A DNA stretch of 41,851 nucleotides, taken from contig QCWH01000009.1 of NCBI GenBank assembly GCA_003149565.1, positions 48,873-90,723 of the forward strand, read 5' to 3'. This stretch comes from Marivita sp. XM-24bin2. GTDB taxonomy: Bacteria > Pseudomonadota > Alphaproteobacteria > Rhodobacterales > Rhodobacteraceae. The notes beneath the pieces were generated by a model, which searched no databases, was not told where the DNA came from, and saw nothing but the letters and a program-made list of their open reading frames with translations. Each line of letters starts with the position of its first letter. Within the stretch, counting starts at the first letter, position 1. The position numbers were made by a program, and so were the translations under genes. This document shows, in pieces, positions 9,422-16,165 of this stretch.

Positions 9422-10645
9422 CTAGGCGCTAAGTTCGGCGCGATTCAGCGCACAGTGCGCCCAAAGTTCGTCCATCGCCTGAACCAGCTTATCGATCTCC
9501 TTCGGACCGTGCACCGGAGACGGAGTAAACCGCAGCCTTTCTGTCCCACGCGGCACGGTCGGGAAGTTGATCGGCTGCACATAAATCCCGAAACGGTCGA
9601 GCATCATATCCGACATCTGTTTGGTGTGCACCGGGTCCCCAACGATGACGGGAATGATGTGGCTGCCATGATCGACAATCGGCAAACCCAAAGCTTTAAG
9701 GCGCATCTTCAGAATACGCGCCTGCAGCTGGTGTTGATCGCGCAAGCTCTGGTCCGTCTTCAGATGCGCAACCGAAGCGGCAGCCCCCGCTGCGACAGCT
9801 GGCGGAAGCGAGGTCGTGAAGATGAAGCCCGGTGCATAGGACCTGATGGCATCGCACATTTTTGCGGATGACGCGATATAACCGCCCATCACACCATAGG
9901 CTTTGGCCAAGGTGCCATTGATGATGTCGATCCGGTCCATAAGACCATCGCGTTCTGCAACACCCGCACCGCGCGGCCCGTACATCCCGACGGCGTGCAC
10001 TTCGTCGATATAGGTGAGGGCTCCAAATTCGTCCGCAAGATCGCAGATCGCCTCAATCGGACCAAAGTCGCCATCCATCGAGTAGATAGACTCAAATGCG
10101 ATAACCTTGGGCGCGTCCGGGTCATCCGCGGCCATCAACGCGCGCAAGTGTTCCACATCGTTGTGACGAAAGATGCGCTTGGCCCCACCGTTGCGGCGCA
10201 CGCCTTCGATCATTGACGCATGATTCAACGCGTCGGAGTAAATGATCAGCCCGGGAAAGAGTTTAGGCAGCGTCGACAGCGTTGCGTCATTCGCGATATA
10301 GGCCGACGTAAAAAGCAGAGCCGCTTCTTTCTGATGCAGGTCCGCAAGCTCTGCCTCCAGGCGCTTGTGATACACGGTTGTGCCGGAGATGTTGCGCGTA
10401 CCGCCCGAGCCCGCGCCAGTTGCATCCAGCGCCTCGTGCATGGCGTCCAAAACCGCCGGATGCTGTCCCATCCCCAGATAGTCATTGCCGCACCAGACGG
10501 TGATGTCCTGCTCGCTTCCATCCGGCTTGCGCCAAACGGCGTGCGGGAACTGGCCATTCTGACGCTCGATATCGATAAACGTCCGATAACGACCCTCTTC
10601 GTGCAAGCGATTGAGGGCTTCGTCGAGTTTGTCTGCGTAGTGCAC
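9422..10645 (-). CDS. hemA: 5-aminolevulinate synthase
   Basis: PLP enzyme that condenses glycine with succinyl-CoA to 5-aminolevulinate, the first step of tetrapyrrole synthesis in alphaproteobacteria. I place the start at GTG 10645-10643: AAGGAG lies six bases upstream, the protein is then 407 residues, and the PLP lysine (GTLAKAYG) becomes K248, the number known for Rhodobacter capsulatus ALAS. An ATG 12 codons upstream (10681) has GGAGG only two bases before it, too close to be efficient. Further family motifs: [36 protein letters not shown]. It feeds heme and, indirectly, the siroheme used by the sulfite reductase in this window. An FNR-type box lies upstream at 10774-10787, consistent with oxygen control of hemA known in Rhodobacter. 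Confidence 0.97.
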   Translation of the reverse strand: MHYADKLDEALNRLHEEGRYRTFIDIERQNGQFPHAVWRKPDGSEQDITVWCGNDYLGMGQHPAVLDAMHEALDATGAGSGGTRNISGTTVYHKRLEAELADLHQKEAALLFTSAYIANDATLSTLPKLFPGLIIYSDALNHASMIEGVRRNGGAKRIFRHNDVEHLRALMAADDPDAPKVIAFESIYSMDGDFGPIEAICDLADEFGALTYIDEVHAVGMYGPRGAGVAERDGLMDRIDIINGTLAKAYGVMGGYIASSAKMCDAIRSYAPGFIFTTSLPPAVAAGAAASVAHLKTDQSLRDQHQLQARILKMRLKALGLPIVDHGSHIIPVIVGDPVHTKQMSDMMLDRFGIYVQPINFPTVPRGTERLRFTPSPVHGPKEIDKLVQAMDELWAHCALNRAELSA

Positions 10646-10773
10646 CGGCGTCTCCTTCAGGCTGCGATCTTTGAGGGCCATTTCCTCCAGCCCGTCGCAT
10701 TCACGTTTTAGAATGGATATAGATCGCGTGTCGTTCTGACAATGTGCATAGGGAACGACGAACGGTCGCAGCC

Positions 10774-10787
10774 TTGATCTAAGTCAA
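10774..10787. promoter_or_regulatory. FNR/FnrL-type box upstream of hemA
   Basis: TTGATCTAAGTCAA matches the FNR consensus TTGAT-N4-ATCAA at nine of ten positions. It lies between hemA (-) and the M20 peptidase gene (+), with its centre about 135 bp from the hemA start and 148 bp from the peptidase start. FnrL control of hemA is established in Rhodobacter sphaeroides, so hemA is the likelier target. A possible -35 (TTGTCA, minus strand, 10742-10737) with a TATATC-like -10 lies closer to hemA. Confidence 0.65.
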
Positions 10788-10928
10788 GCAACGGGCCCCA
10801 ATACAATAGATCTCAAGAAAATCTGCATATTTCTCATATCATTCCGGGGCATGGCATCGCGCCCGCGTCTCTGGACAGTGATCATTGCAGTGATAGGCTT
10901 CCGTCAAATCATGAATAGGAGCCAGTCT

Positions 10929-12305
10929 ATGTCCGTTGAACCCGTCCTTGACCGAATTGATTCTACCCTTTCGGACAGCCTTGACCGGTTGAAGGCATTT
11001 CTGCGCATTCCTTCGATTTCGACCGATCCGGCCTTCAGTACAGACTGTGAGCTCGCCGCGGACTGGCTGGTCTCAGATCTGCGGTCTATGGGCATCGAAG
11101 CCGAAAAACGGCCGACGCCTGGTCATCCAATGGTGGTTGGACACATTGATGGCCCGGGGCCTCACCTGCTGTTTTACGGTCATTACGATGTTCAGCCAGT
11201 CGATCCGCTTGATCTGTGGGACAATGACCCTTTCGATCCGCAAGTCGAAGACACGCCAAAAGGCCAAGTCTTGCGTGGGCGCGGCGCTGCAGACGACAAG
11301 GGGCAACTAATGACCTTCGTCGAAGCATGTCGGGCCTGGATCGCTGAGCATGGCAGTCTGCCTTGCAAAATCACCTTTTTCTTCGAAGGTGAAGAAGAGT
11401 CCGGGTCCCCATCACTTGTTCCCTTCCTCAGAGAGAATGCTGACGAACTGAAAGCCGACGTCGCCTTGATCTGCGACACCGGTCTTTTCGATAGCCGCGT
11501 ACCCGCCATCACAACGATGCTGCGCGGGATGCTGCAGGAAGAGATTACCATCACGGGACCGTCACGCGACCTGCATTCAGGCATGTACGGAGGCGCCGCC
11601 ATCAACCCGATCCGGGTTTTGAGCCGCATCATCGCAAAACTTCATGATGACACAGGCCGCATCACCATTCCCGCATTCTACGATGGGGTCCCAGACATTC
11701 CCGAGGATATACTCAATCAATGGGACGCGCTTGAATTCGATCACTCGACATTTCTGGGAGATGTCGGCCTGAGCGAATTGGCCGGCGAAGCCGGTCGTAG
11801 CGCACTTGAGATGCTTTGGTCCCGGCCAACATGTGAAGTCAACGGTATCGGCGGCGGGTATCAGGGCGAAGGCTTTAAAACCGTATTGCCGTCAAAAGCC
11901 AGCGCGAAGATCAGCTTCCGTTTGGTGGGTCAACAAGACCCGCTCGCCATTCGCGAGAACTTTCGCCAGATGGTCACCGAGCTCGTTCCAGATGATTGCG
12001 ACGTGGCGTTCAAGGGGCACGGAGCCTCTCAGGCCTCGGTTATGTCGATCGACAACCCGGCCTTTGAGAAAGCCCGTGTCGCATTGACTGAGGAATGGCC
12101 TGATGAAGCCGCCTTTATCGGCAGCGGCGGTTCGATACCTGTCGCCGGGTACTTCCAGACGATGTTGGGTACCGAGTCGATGCTGATCGGCTTTGGCAAA
12201 GATGATGATCAAATTCATAGCCCAAACGAAAAATACGATGTGGAAAGCTTTCACAAAGGCACAAGAAGCTGGGCCCGCATTCTTGCTGCGTTGAGTTCAA
12301 ATTAA
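10929..12305 (+). CDS. M20 family dipeptidase/peptidase
   Basis: Cytoplasmic zinc exopeptidase of the M20 family (carnosinase/DapE-like dipeptidases), 458 residues from the ATG at 10929. That start has AGGAG seven bases upstream; a frame open from 10851 has none. Metal ligands and catalytic residues are in FYGHYDVQPVD, RGAADDKGQ and FEGEEESGSPS, and the dimerisation-domain motif RDLHSGMYGG is present. The C-terminal GSGGSIPVA and IHSPNEKYD carry the last ligands. It is monocistronic as far as can be seen. Substrate preference (dipeptide, carnosine-like or acylated amino acid) cannot be derived. Confidence 0.9.
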   Translation: MSVEPVLDRIDSTLSDSLDRLKAFLRIPSISTDPAFSTDCELAADWLVSDLRSMGIEAEKRPTPGHPMVVGHIDGPGPHLLFYGHYDVQPVDPLDLWDNDPFDPQVEDTPKGQVLRGRGAADDKGQLMTFVEACRAWIAEHGSLPCKITFFFEGEEESGSPSLVPFLRENADELKADVALICDTGLFDSRVPAITTMLRGMLQEEITITGPSRDLHSGMYGGAAINPIRVLSRIIAKLHDDTGRITIPAFYDGVPDIPEDILNQWDALEFDHSTFLGDVGLSELAGEAGRSALEMLWSRPTCEVNGIGGGYQGEGFKTVLPSKASAKISFRLVGQQDPLAIRENFRQMVTELVPDDCDVAFKGHGASQASVMSIDNPAFEKARVALTEEWPDEAAFIGSGGSIPVAGYFQTMLGTESMLIGFGKDDDQIHSPNEKYDVESFHKGTRSWARILAALSSN

Positions 12306-12419
12306 TCGATGATTTGGCAGGGTGACGTAAGGTAGAATTCAGAAAATTATTCAGAACTTTCGTATCTTGAACACGAGCTGTTCCAAATCTGGTCACATTT
12401 TCCCGTAAAACGTGAGTGC

Positions 12420-12986
12420 ATGAGAAGAGTGTTCAAAAAGCAGGATCGCAACGATTTCAATGCTCGCATAAAGCGACTTGATCCTGCTTTTGCCACGACA
12501 CCGGCGAAGGAGCGTGACGATCGGAAACCCTGGGAACTGGGTAAACGCGCGGCACGGGGCACCACTAAACCGCTCCGGATGACCTTCTTAGGCTTCACCG
12601 CAGCACTGATTAGCCTTTACGCCGCAAACAATCCCGAGACTGTTCGGGATCTGCTCGTCCGTTCGGGGTGGCCCCTGCAGTTTGTTCACTATGCAATGAA
12701 CGGCATCGCCCTGCTGATGATTGGCCTGCTCGTCTTTTACCTGGCCAATGTGCTGCGCTGTATCAATCCGCGAGCAACGGATCGTGGAAATGCGGCCGGA
12801 TTGGTCGTTGGCGCAATTGCCGCAATCGGTGTCAACACGCTTGACCAGTCCCATATTCTATCCGGCTTGCAATACGCGGGCTTCGAAAGCCCCGGAGATG
12901 TACTGACCTACGCACAAGCCCGGACGTCGGAGATTGCCAAGATTGACTGGACAAGCGTCGTGGCGGTGTCATCTTCGGCGAAATGA
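12420..12986 (+). CDS. small membrane protein of unknown function
   Basis: 188-residue protein not recognised as a named family. It begins with a strongly basic soluble stretch (residues 1-50, many Lys/Arg/Asp). Two or three hydrophobic segments follow at about 56-70, 94-115 and 122-142. The C-terminal 45 residues are soluble. The stop codon overlaps the start of the following hydrolase gene (ATGA at 12983-12986), so translation of the two is probably coupled. The start has only a weak purine stretch upstream. The overlap is the best evidence that it is a real gene, possibly a membrane partner of the hydrolase. Confidence 0.7.
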   Translation: MRRVFKKQDRNDFNARIKRLDPAFATTPAKERDDRKPWELGKRAARGTTKPLRMTFLGFTAALISLYAANNPETVRDLLVRSGWPLQFVHYAMNGIALLMIGLLVFYLANVLRCINPRATDRGNAAGLVVGAIAAIGVNTLDQSHILSGLQYAGFESPGDVLTYAQARTSEIAKIDWTSVVAVSSSAK

Positions 12987-13843
12987 CACGCCCACATCTT
13001 TTCCGAACCCAAACACAGACAATTGCATATGAGATGGCCGGGAACGGCCCCCCTCTTTTGCTGCTACATGGTTTTCCTCAGACCCGTGCCATGTGGCGAC
13101 CCCTTGTACCAGCTCTGGCCGAGGATTTCACAGTCGTGACGGCCGACTTGCGTGGTTACGGCGATAGCAGCAAACCGGCTGCGATGCCTGACATGAGCTT
13201 TCGGCACATGGCACAGGACATGGTTGAGTTGATGGCGTCCTTGGGTCACAGCGCCTTCCACGCCGTCGGGCATGATCGCGGTGCGCGCATTGTGCACCGC
13301 ATGGCCTTGGATCATCCTCACGCAGTGCAAAGCTTGACGGTCATGGACATCGTCCCAACCGACTACCTGCTGACGGAAATGACAACGGAGATCGCCAAAG
13401 CCTATTATCACTGGCTGTTCCTCGCTCAGCCCGACCCGTTTCCCGAAACAATGATCGGGCATGACCCGGATGCCTATTTCGAGCGCTGCCTTTTAGGGTT
13501 CGGCAAGGCAACTCTTGATGATTTCAATCCCGCCCTGCTGGCGGAATACCGCACGGCGTGGCGGAACCCTGACTGCATCCGATCCATGTGCCACGACTAT
13601 CGCGCTGCTATCGAGATAGACTGGGCGCAAGATCGTGATGACCTTGATCGAAAGGTGACGTGTCCGTCACTGGTGCTTTACGGAAAAGAAGGGGCGATGG
13701 CGCGTCTGCTGAATGTGCCGGCCACATGGCACGACAGGTTGAGTAACATGCAACACGCCGCCATCGATGGTGGGCATTTCTTCGTCGACCAATCACCTGA
13801 CGCAACAACCAAGGCTATGCTCGAGTTTCTCGGACGTCTTTAA
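12983..13843 (+). CDS. alpha/beta hydrolase, fluoroacetate/haloacetate dehalogenase-like
   Basis: 286-residue alpha/beta-hydrolase with an aspartate nucleophile (GHDRGAR, D98), the hallmark of the dehalogenase/epoxide-hydrolase branch. Every residue known to matter in the fluoroacetate dehalogenase RPA1163 has a counterpart in the same order. R99 and R102 would bind the carboxylate and D122 the catalytic acid. H143-W144 (YYHWLFLAQP) and Y206 (CHDYRAA) would bind the halide, and H265 (GGHFF) is the catalytic base. The oxyanion region is LLLHGFPQT. It overlaps the upstream membrane-protein gene by four bases and converges on the tRNA-Asp pair. Activity on C-F or C-Cl bonds is inference; related proteins can be generic hydrolases. 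Confidence 0.82.
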   Translation: MTRPHLFRTQTQTIAYEMAGNGPPLLLLHGFPQTRAMWRPLVPALAEDFTVVTADLRGYGDSSKPAAMPDMSFRHMAQDMVELMASLGHSAFHAVGHDRGARIVHRMALDHPHAVQSLTVMDIVPTDYLLTEMTTEIAKAYYHWLFLAQPDPFPETMIGHDPDAYFERCLLGFGKATLDDFNPALLAEYRTAWRNPDCIRSMCHDYRAAIEIDWAQDRDDLDRKVTCPSLVLYGKEGAMARLLNVPATWHDRLSNMQHAAIDGGHFFVDQSPDATTKAMLEFLGRL

Positions 13844-13860
13844 AGCTGCAGAGAGGAAAA

Positions 13861-13937
13861 TGGCGCGGTTGACGGGGCTCGAACCCGCGACCCCCGGCGT
13901 GACAGGCCGGTACTCTAACCAACTGAGCTACAACCGC
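13861..13937 (-). tRNA. tRNA-Asp(GUC), copy 2
   Basis: 77 bases including an encoded CCA (TGG at 13861-13863 on the plus strand). Acceptor GCGGTTG pairs with CAACCGC, the D-loop is AGCTCAGTTGGTTAGAGT, and the anticodon loop CTGTCAC gives GUC. The T-arm is GGGTTCGAGCCCC. Identical over its whole length to the upstream copy at 13967-14043; both are transcribed from the right. Confidence 0.97.
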
Positions 13938-13966
13938 GCATTTTACGTCGATGCATCGGGCAGTGG

Positions 13967-14043
13967 TGGCGCGGTTGACGGGGCTCGAACCCGCGACCCC
14001 CGGCGTGACAGGCCGGTACTCTAACCAACTGAGCTACAACCGC
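13967..14043 (-). tRNA. tRNA-Asp(GUC), copy 1
   Basis: Identical in all 77 bases to the copy at 13861-13937, separated from it by 29 bases. It is the promoter-proximal copy: a TTGACG/ATAGAA promoter lies 30-60 bases upstream. The pair is probably one transcript processed into two tRNAs. Confidence 0.97.
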
Positions 14044-14075
14044 TCACTGCCGCCCGCATCTGGGCGTGACGCGGG

Positions 14076-14103
14076 TTCTATGGTCAGTGCCCTGCCCCGT
14101 CAA
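14076..14103 (-). promoter_or_regulatory. sigma-70-type promoter of the tRNA-Asp pair
   Basis: On the minus strand, TTGACG (14103-14098) and ATAGAA (14081-14076) are separated by 16 bases. Transcription would start about 25 bases before the first tRNA. The position and the near-consensus -35 box fit a stable-RNA promoter. Confidence 0.55.
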
Positions 14104-14493
14104 GCGCTTTCGCGCGGATTTCTTAAGCAAAATTTTTGCCGGTCATTTCCCTGCATTGAACGCTCACCCCACAACATACGAAACACGTAGATTCGAAGGC
14201 TCCGCAGCCAGCGGATTGCAACCGATGGGTGAAACAAACAGAGGCTCGCACGAGTGTGCCATCTGGCTTGATTCCATTAAATTCGGTCGTTTTGCCTTTG
14301 TTTCTAGGGCAGCCTGCTCAAGTGATGCGCTTTAGCGTCAGGTGCCGCTACAAATCCTGTGTCGAACCCGCCTCTCAATTGCGTCATTTTTGATCGGCCA
14401 TATGCTCTAACGCCAGACGAGTAAGGGTAGTCACCTGTTGTGAGACAACTATTTGCCACCGAGATTAGGTTCTGGGACCTTTTCGGAGGACGC
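14104..14493. other. 390-bp stretch without a recognisable gene
   Basis: This stretch lies between the tRNA-Asp promoter and the LytTR gene. It contains short open frames with no family resemblance. A T-rich patch (AAATTTTTGCC near 14130) may be an UP-like element for the tRNA promoter. The promoter of the LytTR gene is presumably near 14350-14480, but I cannot point to convincing -35/-10 boxes. No repeat or stable hairpin stands out. Confidence 0.4.
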
Positions 14494-15264
14494 ATGTCCT
14501 TCAGCCTGAGCACATATCTGAGCGTGCTGTCGCATCGGCGTGCGCTTCTGTTCGTGCTGTTGTGCATGTTGACTTTTGTGGCCTCAGACCCGTCCGGTTC
14601 GCGGGCCCATGTGCCATCCTGGTTTTCAATTGTGTTCTGGCCGATCTTGTTCACTGTCTATCTGGGCCACTACCTGCTCGGCCTCTGGGTCGCAGCGTCA
14701 CTAAGCAAGGCTGTCCCGCATCTGCGCATCCCCTCGCCAGTCATCGGGTTGTTCGCCCTCCTTCCCACAATCATGCTGTGCAAAACCGCAGTGCAATTTA
14801 TGAGCAACGGAACATTTCCTTATAATTTTGAAGGACAGCTCGTGTTCTACTTTGTTTCCATCCAGGCCTTGGAAACGGTCTACTATCGATTCATTTTTCC
14901 AGAGCTTCGAAAAGAGACCAAAGCAGAAACCACAACACGTCATCTGGTTGTTGGAGGCGAGAAAGTCGAACTCGACAAGCTGCTGCACATAGAAGCCCGT
15001 GAACATCACGTGCATCTGACATTTGACAATGCCAAGTCGCTGGCCCGAGCGCGACTTCGGGATATCGTGGCACAAACCAAAGCCGAAGATGGTTTGCAGC
15101 CGCATCGTTCTTGGTGGGTAGCCCGCGATCCAGCTATTCGCGCCGAGCGCAAGGAAGGAAGGCTGATCCTTCGCCTGCGCGATGATACCGAAGTCCCGGT
15201 AGCCCGCACACGTGTGGATGACGTCTTGAACTGGCTGGAAAATCACATTCACCCAGCACAATAG
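14494..15264 (+). CDS. membrane-anchored LytTR DNA-binding regulator
   Basis: 256-residue transcription factor. GGAGGA lies just upstream of the ATG at 14494. The N-terminal half has four predicted membrane segments (about residues 15-31, 43-70, 82-100 and 114-133). The C-terminal half (about 148-250) is a LytTR domain: KVELDKLLHIEAREHHVHL, HRSWWVARDPAI and VPVARTRVDDVLNWL match the usual LytTR pattern. The protein could therefore sense something at the membrane and bind DNA directly, without a separate histidine kinase. Sensor ligand and target genes are unknown. It stands alone between tRNA genes. Confidence 0.85.
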   Translation: MSFSLSTYLSVLSHRRALLFVLLCMLTFVASDPSGSRAHVPSWFSIVFWPILFTVYLGHYLLGLWVAASLSKAVPHLRIPSPVIGLFALLPTIMLCKTAVQFMSNGTFPYNFEGQLVFYFVSIQALETVYYRFIFPELRKETKAETTTRHLVVGGEKVELDKLLHIEAREHHVHLTFDNAKSLARARLRDIVAQTKAEDGLQPHRSWWVARDPAIRAERKEGRLILRLRDDTEVPVARTRVDDVLNWLENHIHPAQ

Positions 15265-15295
15265 CCGCTAGAAAACGCTAAACAGTGGGGATCGA

Positions 15296-15371
<76 letters not shown>

Positions 15372-15381
15372 GATCGAGTGT

Positions 15382-15410
15382 CGTTTAGCCAAGCCGTCAG
15401 ACCTGCGCAA
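15382..15410 (-). promoter_or_regulatory. promoter of tRNA-Val(UAC)
   Basis: On the minus strand, TTGCGC (15410-15405) and TAAACG (15387-15382) are spaced by 17 bases. The predicted start is only a few bases ahead of the tRNA 5' end at 15371. Boxes are degenerate, but spacing and position fit. Confidence 0.45.
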
Positions 15411-15440
15411 GCGCTTTTTGCAGCTGTTTCTCACTGGTCC

Positions 15441-15481
15441 TGAAAAAGCAAAACACGCGGCCGATTTGGACCGCGTGTTTT
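15441..15481 (-). terminator. intrinsic terminator after tRNA-Val(CAC)
   Basis: Perfect 11-bp stem AAAACACGCGG/CCGCGTGTTTT (15450-15460 with 15471-15481) around a 10-base loop. Read on the minus strand it is followed by GCTTTTT. It lies seven bases beyond the tRNA-Val(CAC) 3' end and would end a transcript that includes the HU-like gene and that tRNA. Confidence 0.8.
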
Positions 15482-15487
15482 GAAAAA

Positions 15488-15562
15488 TGGTGGGTGATAA
15501 GAGATTCGAACTCCTGACATCTTCGATGTGAACGAAGCGCTCTACCACTGAGCTAATCACCC
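15488..15562 (-). tRNA. tRNA-Val(CAC)
   Basis: 75 bases including CCA. Acceptor GGGTGAT/ATCACCC, anticodon stem CTTCG/CGAAG, loop TTCACAT giving anticodon CAC. Its 5' end is only 19 bases after the stop codon of the HU-like gene, so it is probably made as part of that transcript. Confidence 0.96.
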
Positions 15563-15581
15563 GTTGGGCTGCGTCTTAGCG

Positions 15582-15980
15582 TCACTCGGCAGCCTGTGCA
15601 AGAGGGTCCGACGCATCGCTGGTCTGGGCCTCAGTGCGACGCAGCCGAGTGGTGATAATATGCGCCTTGGTCGTCTTTTTCATGCGTGTGATCTTAAGCT
15701 TGCCCATCGGGGCCAAATTCAGTTCACGCCCATCGGCAATGGTTTCACCCAACACGGCCAGCATGGCTTCTACGACAGGCTTCGCGTCCCTTTTCTTCAC
15801 ACCGCTGCGCGCCACGACCGTTTCGATCAATTCCTTTTTCTTCAACTCCGGTCCCGTAACCTTGGGTGTTTCGGTCACAACCACCTCAGGTTCAGCTATC
15901 TTGACCGCAGTTTCCGGAACGGGCGCCGGCGTCTTGGCGGGCTTGCGCGGTGTTGTTGTCGACTTCTTCGTCGTCGCCAT
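15582..15980 (-). CDS. HU/IHF-family DNA-binding protein with basic N-terminal tail
   Basis: 132-residue nucleoid-associated protein. The ATG at 15980 is preferred because AAGGGA lies eight bases upstream; an in-frame ATG three codons earlier sits against that site. Residues 1-45 are a low-complexity tail rich in Lys, Thr, Pro and Val. About 46-120 fits the HU fold: KKELIETVVARSGVKKRDAK, then VVEAMLAVLGETIADGREL and the first arm strand APMGKLKITRMKK. The DNA-wrapping arm is shorter than in standard HU. The tRNA-Val(CAC) gene follows after 19 bp, and lon is divergent only in the sense of being further upstream on the same strand with its own terminator between. Confidence 0.85.
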   Translation of the reverse strand: MATTKKSTTTPRKPAKTPAPVPETAVKIAEPEVVVTETPKVTGPELKKKELIETVVARSGVKKRDAKPVVEAMLAVLGETIADGRELNLAPMGKLKITRMKKTTKAHIITTRLRRTEAQTSDASDPLAQAAE

Positions 15981-16115
15981 TGGTCTCATCCCTTGTCTGC
16001 TCTGATTTTTGGCGAATGCATCCCAACCATAACAAGAACGGCCACTTTATCCAGTGCTTTGATTTTTAGCCGACACAAAATAGGCCATCGGCCTGATTTG
16101 ACTCTCGTAAACAAG

Positions 16116-16142
16116 AACGCCGCCCCGAATTGGGGCGGCGTT
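16116..16142 (-). terminator. lon intrinsic terminator
   Basis: GC-rich stem AACGCCGCCCC (16116-16126) and GGGGCGGCGTT (16132-16142) around a 5-base loop. On the minus strand it ends in TTCTTGTTT. It lies 24 bases after the lon stop codon. Confidence 0.85.
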
Positions 16143-16165
16143 TGAAATGCCAGATGAGAGCTAAC

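Noticed and set aside
13861-14043. Twin tRNA-Asp genes as possible assembly duplication or mobile-element attachment repeats.
   Set aside because: The 29-base spacer is unique sequence, both copies are intact and share one promoter; tandem tRNA-Asp genes are normal and no integrase is nearby.
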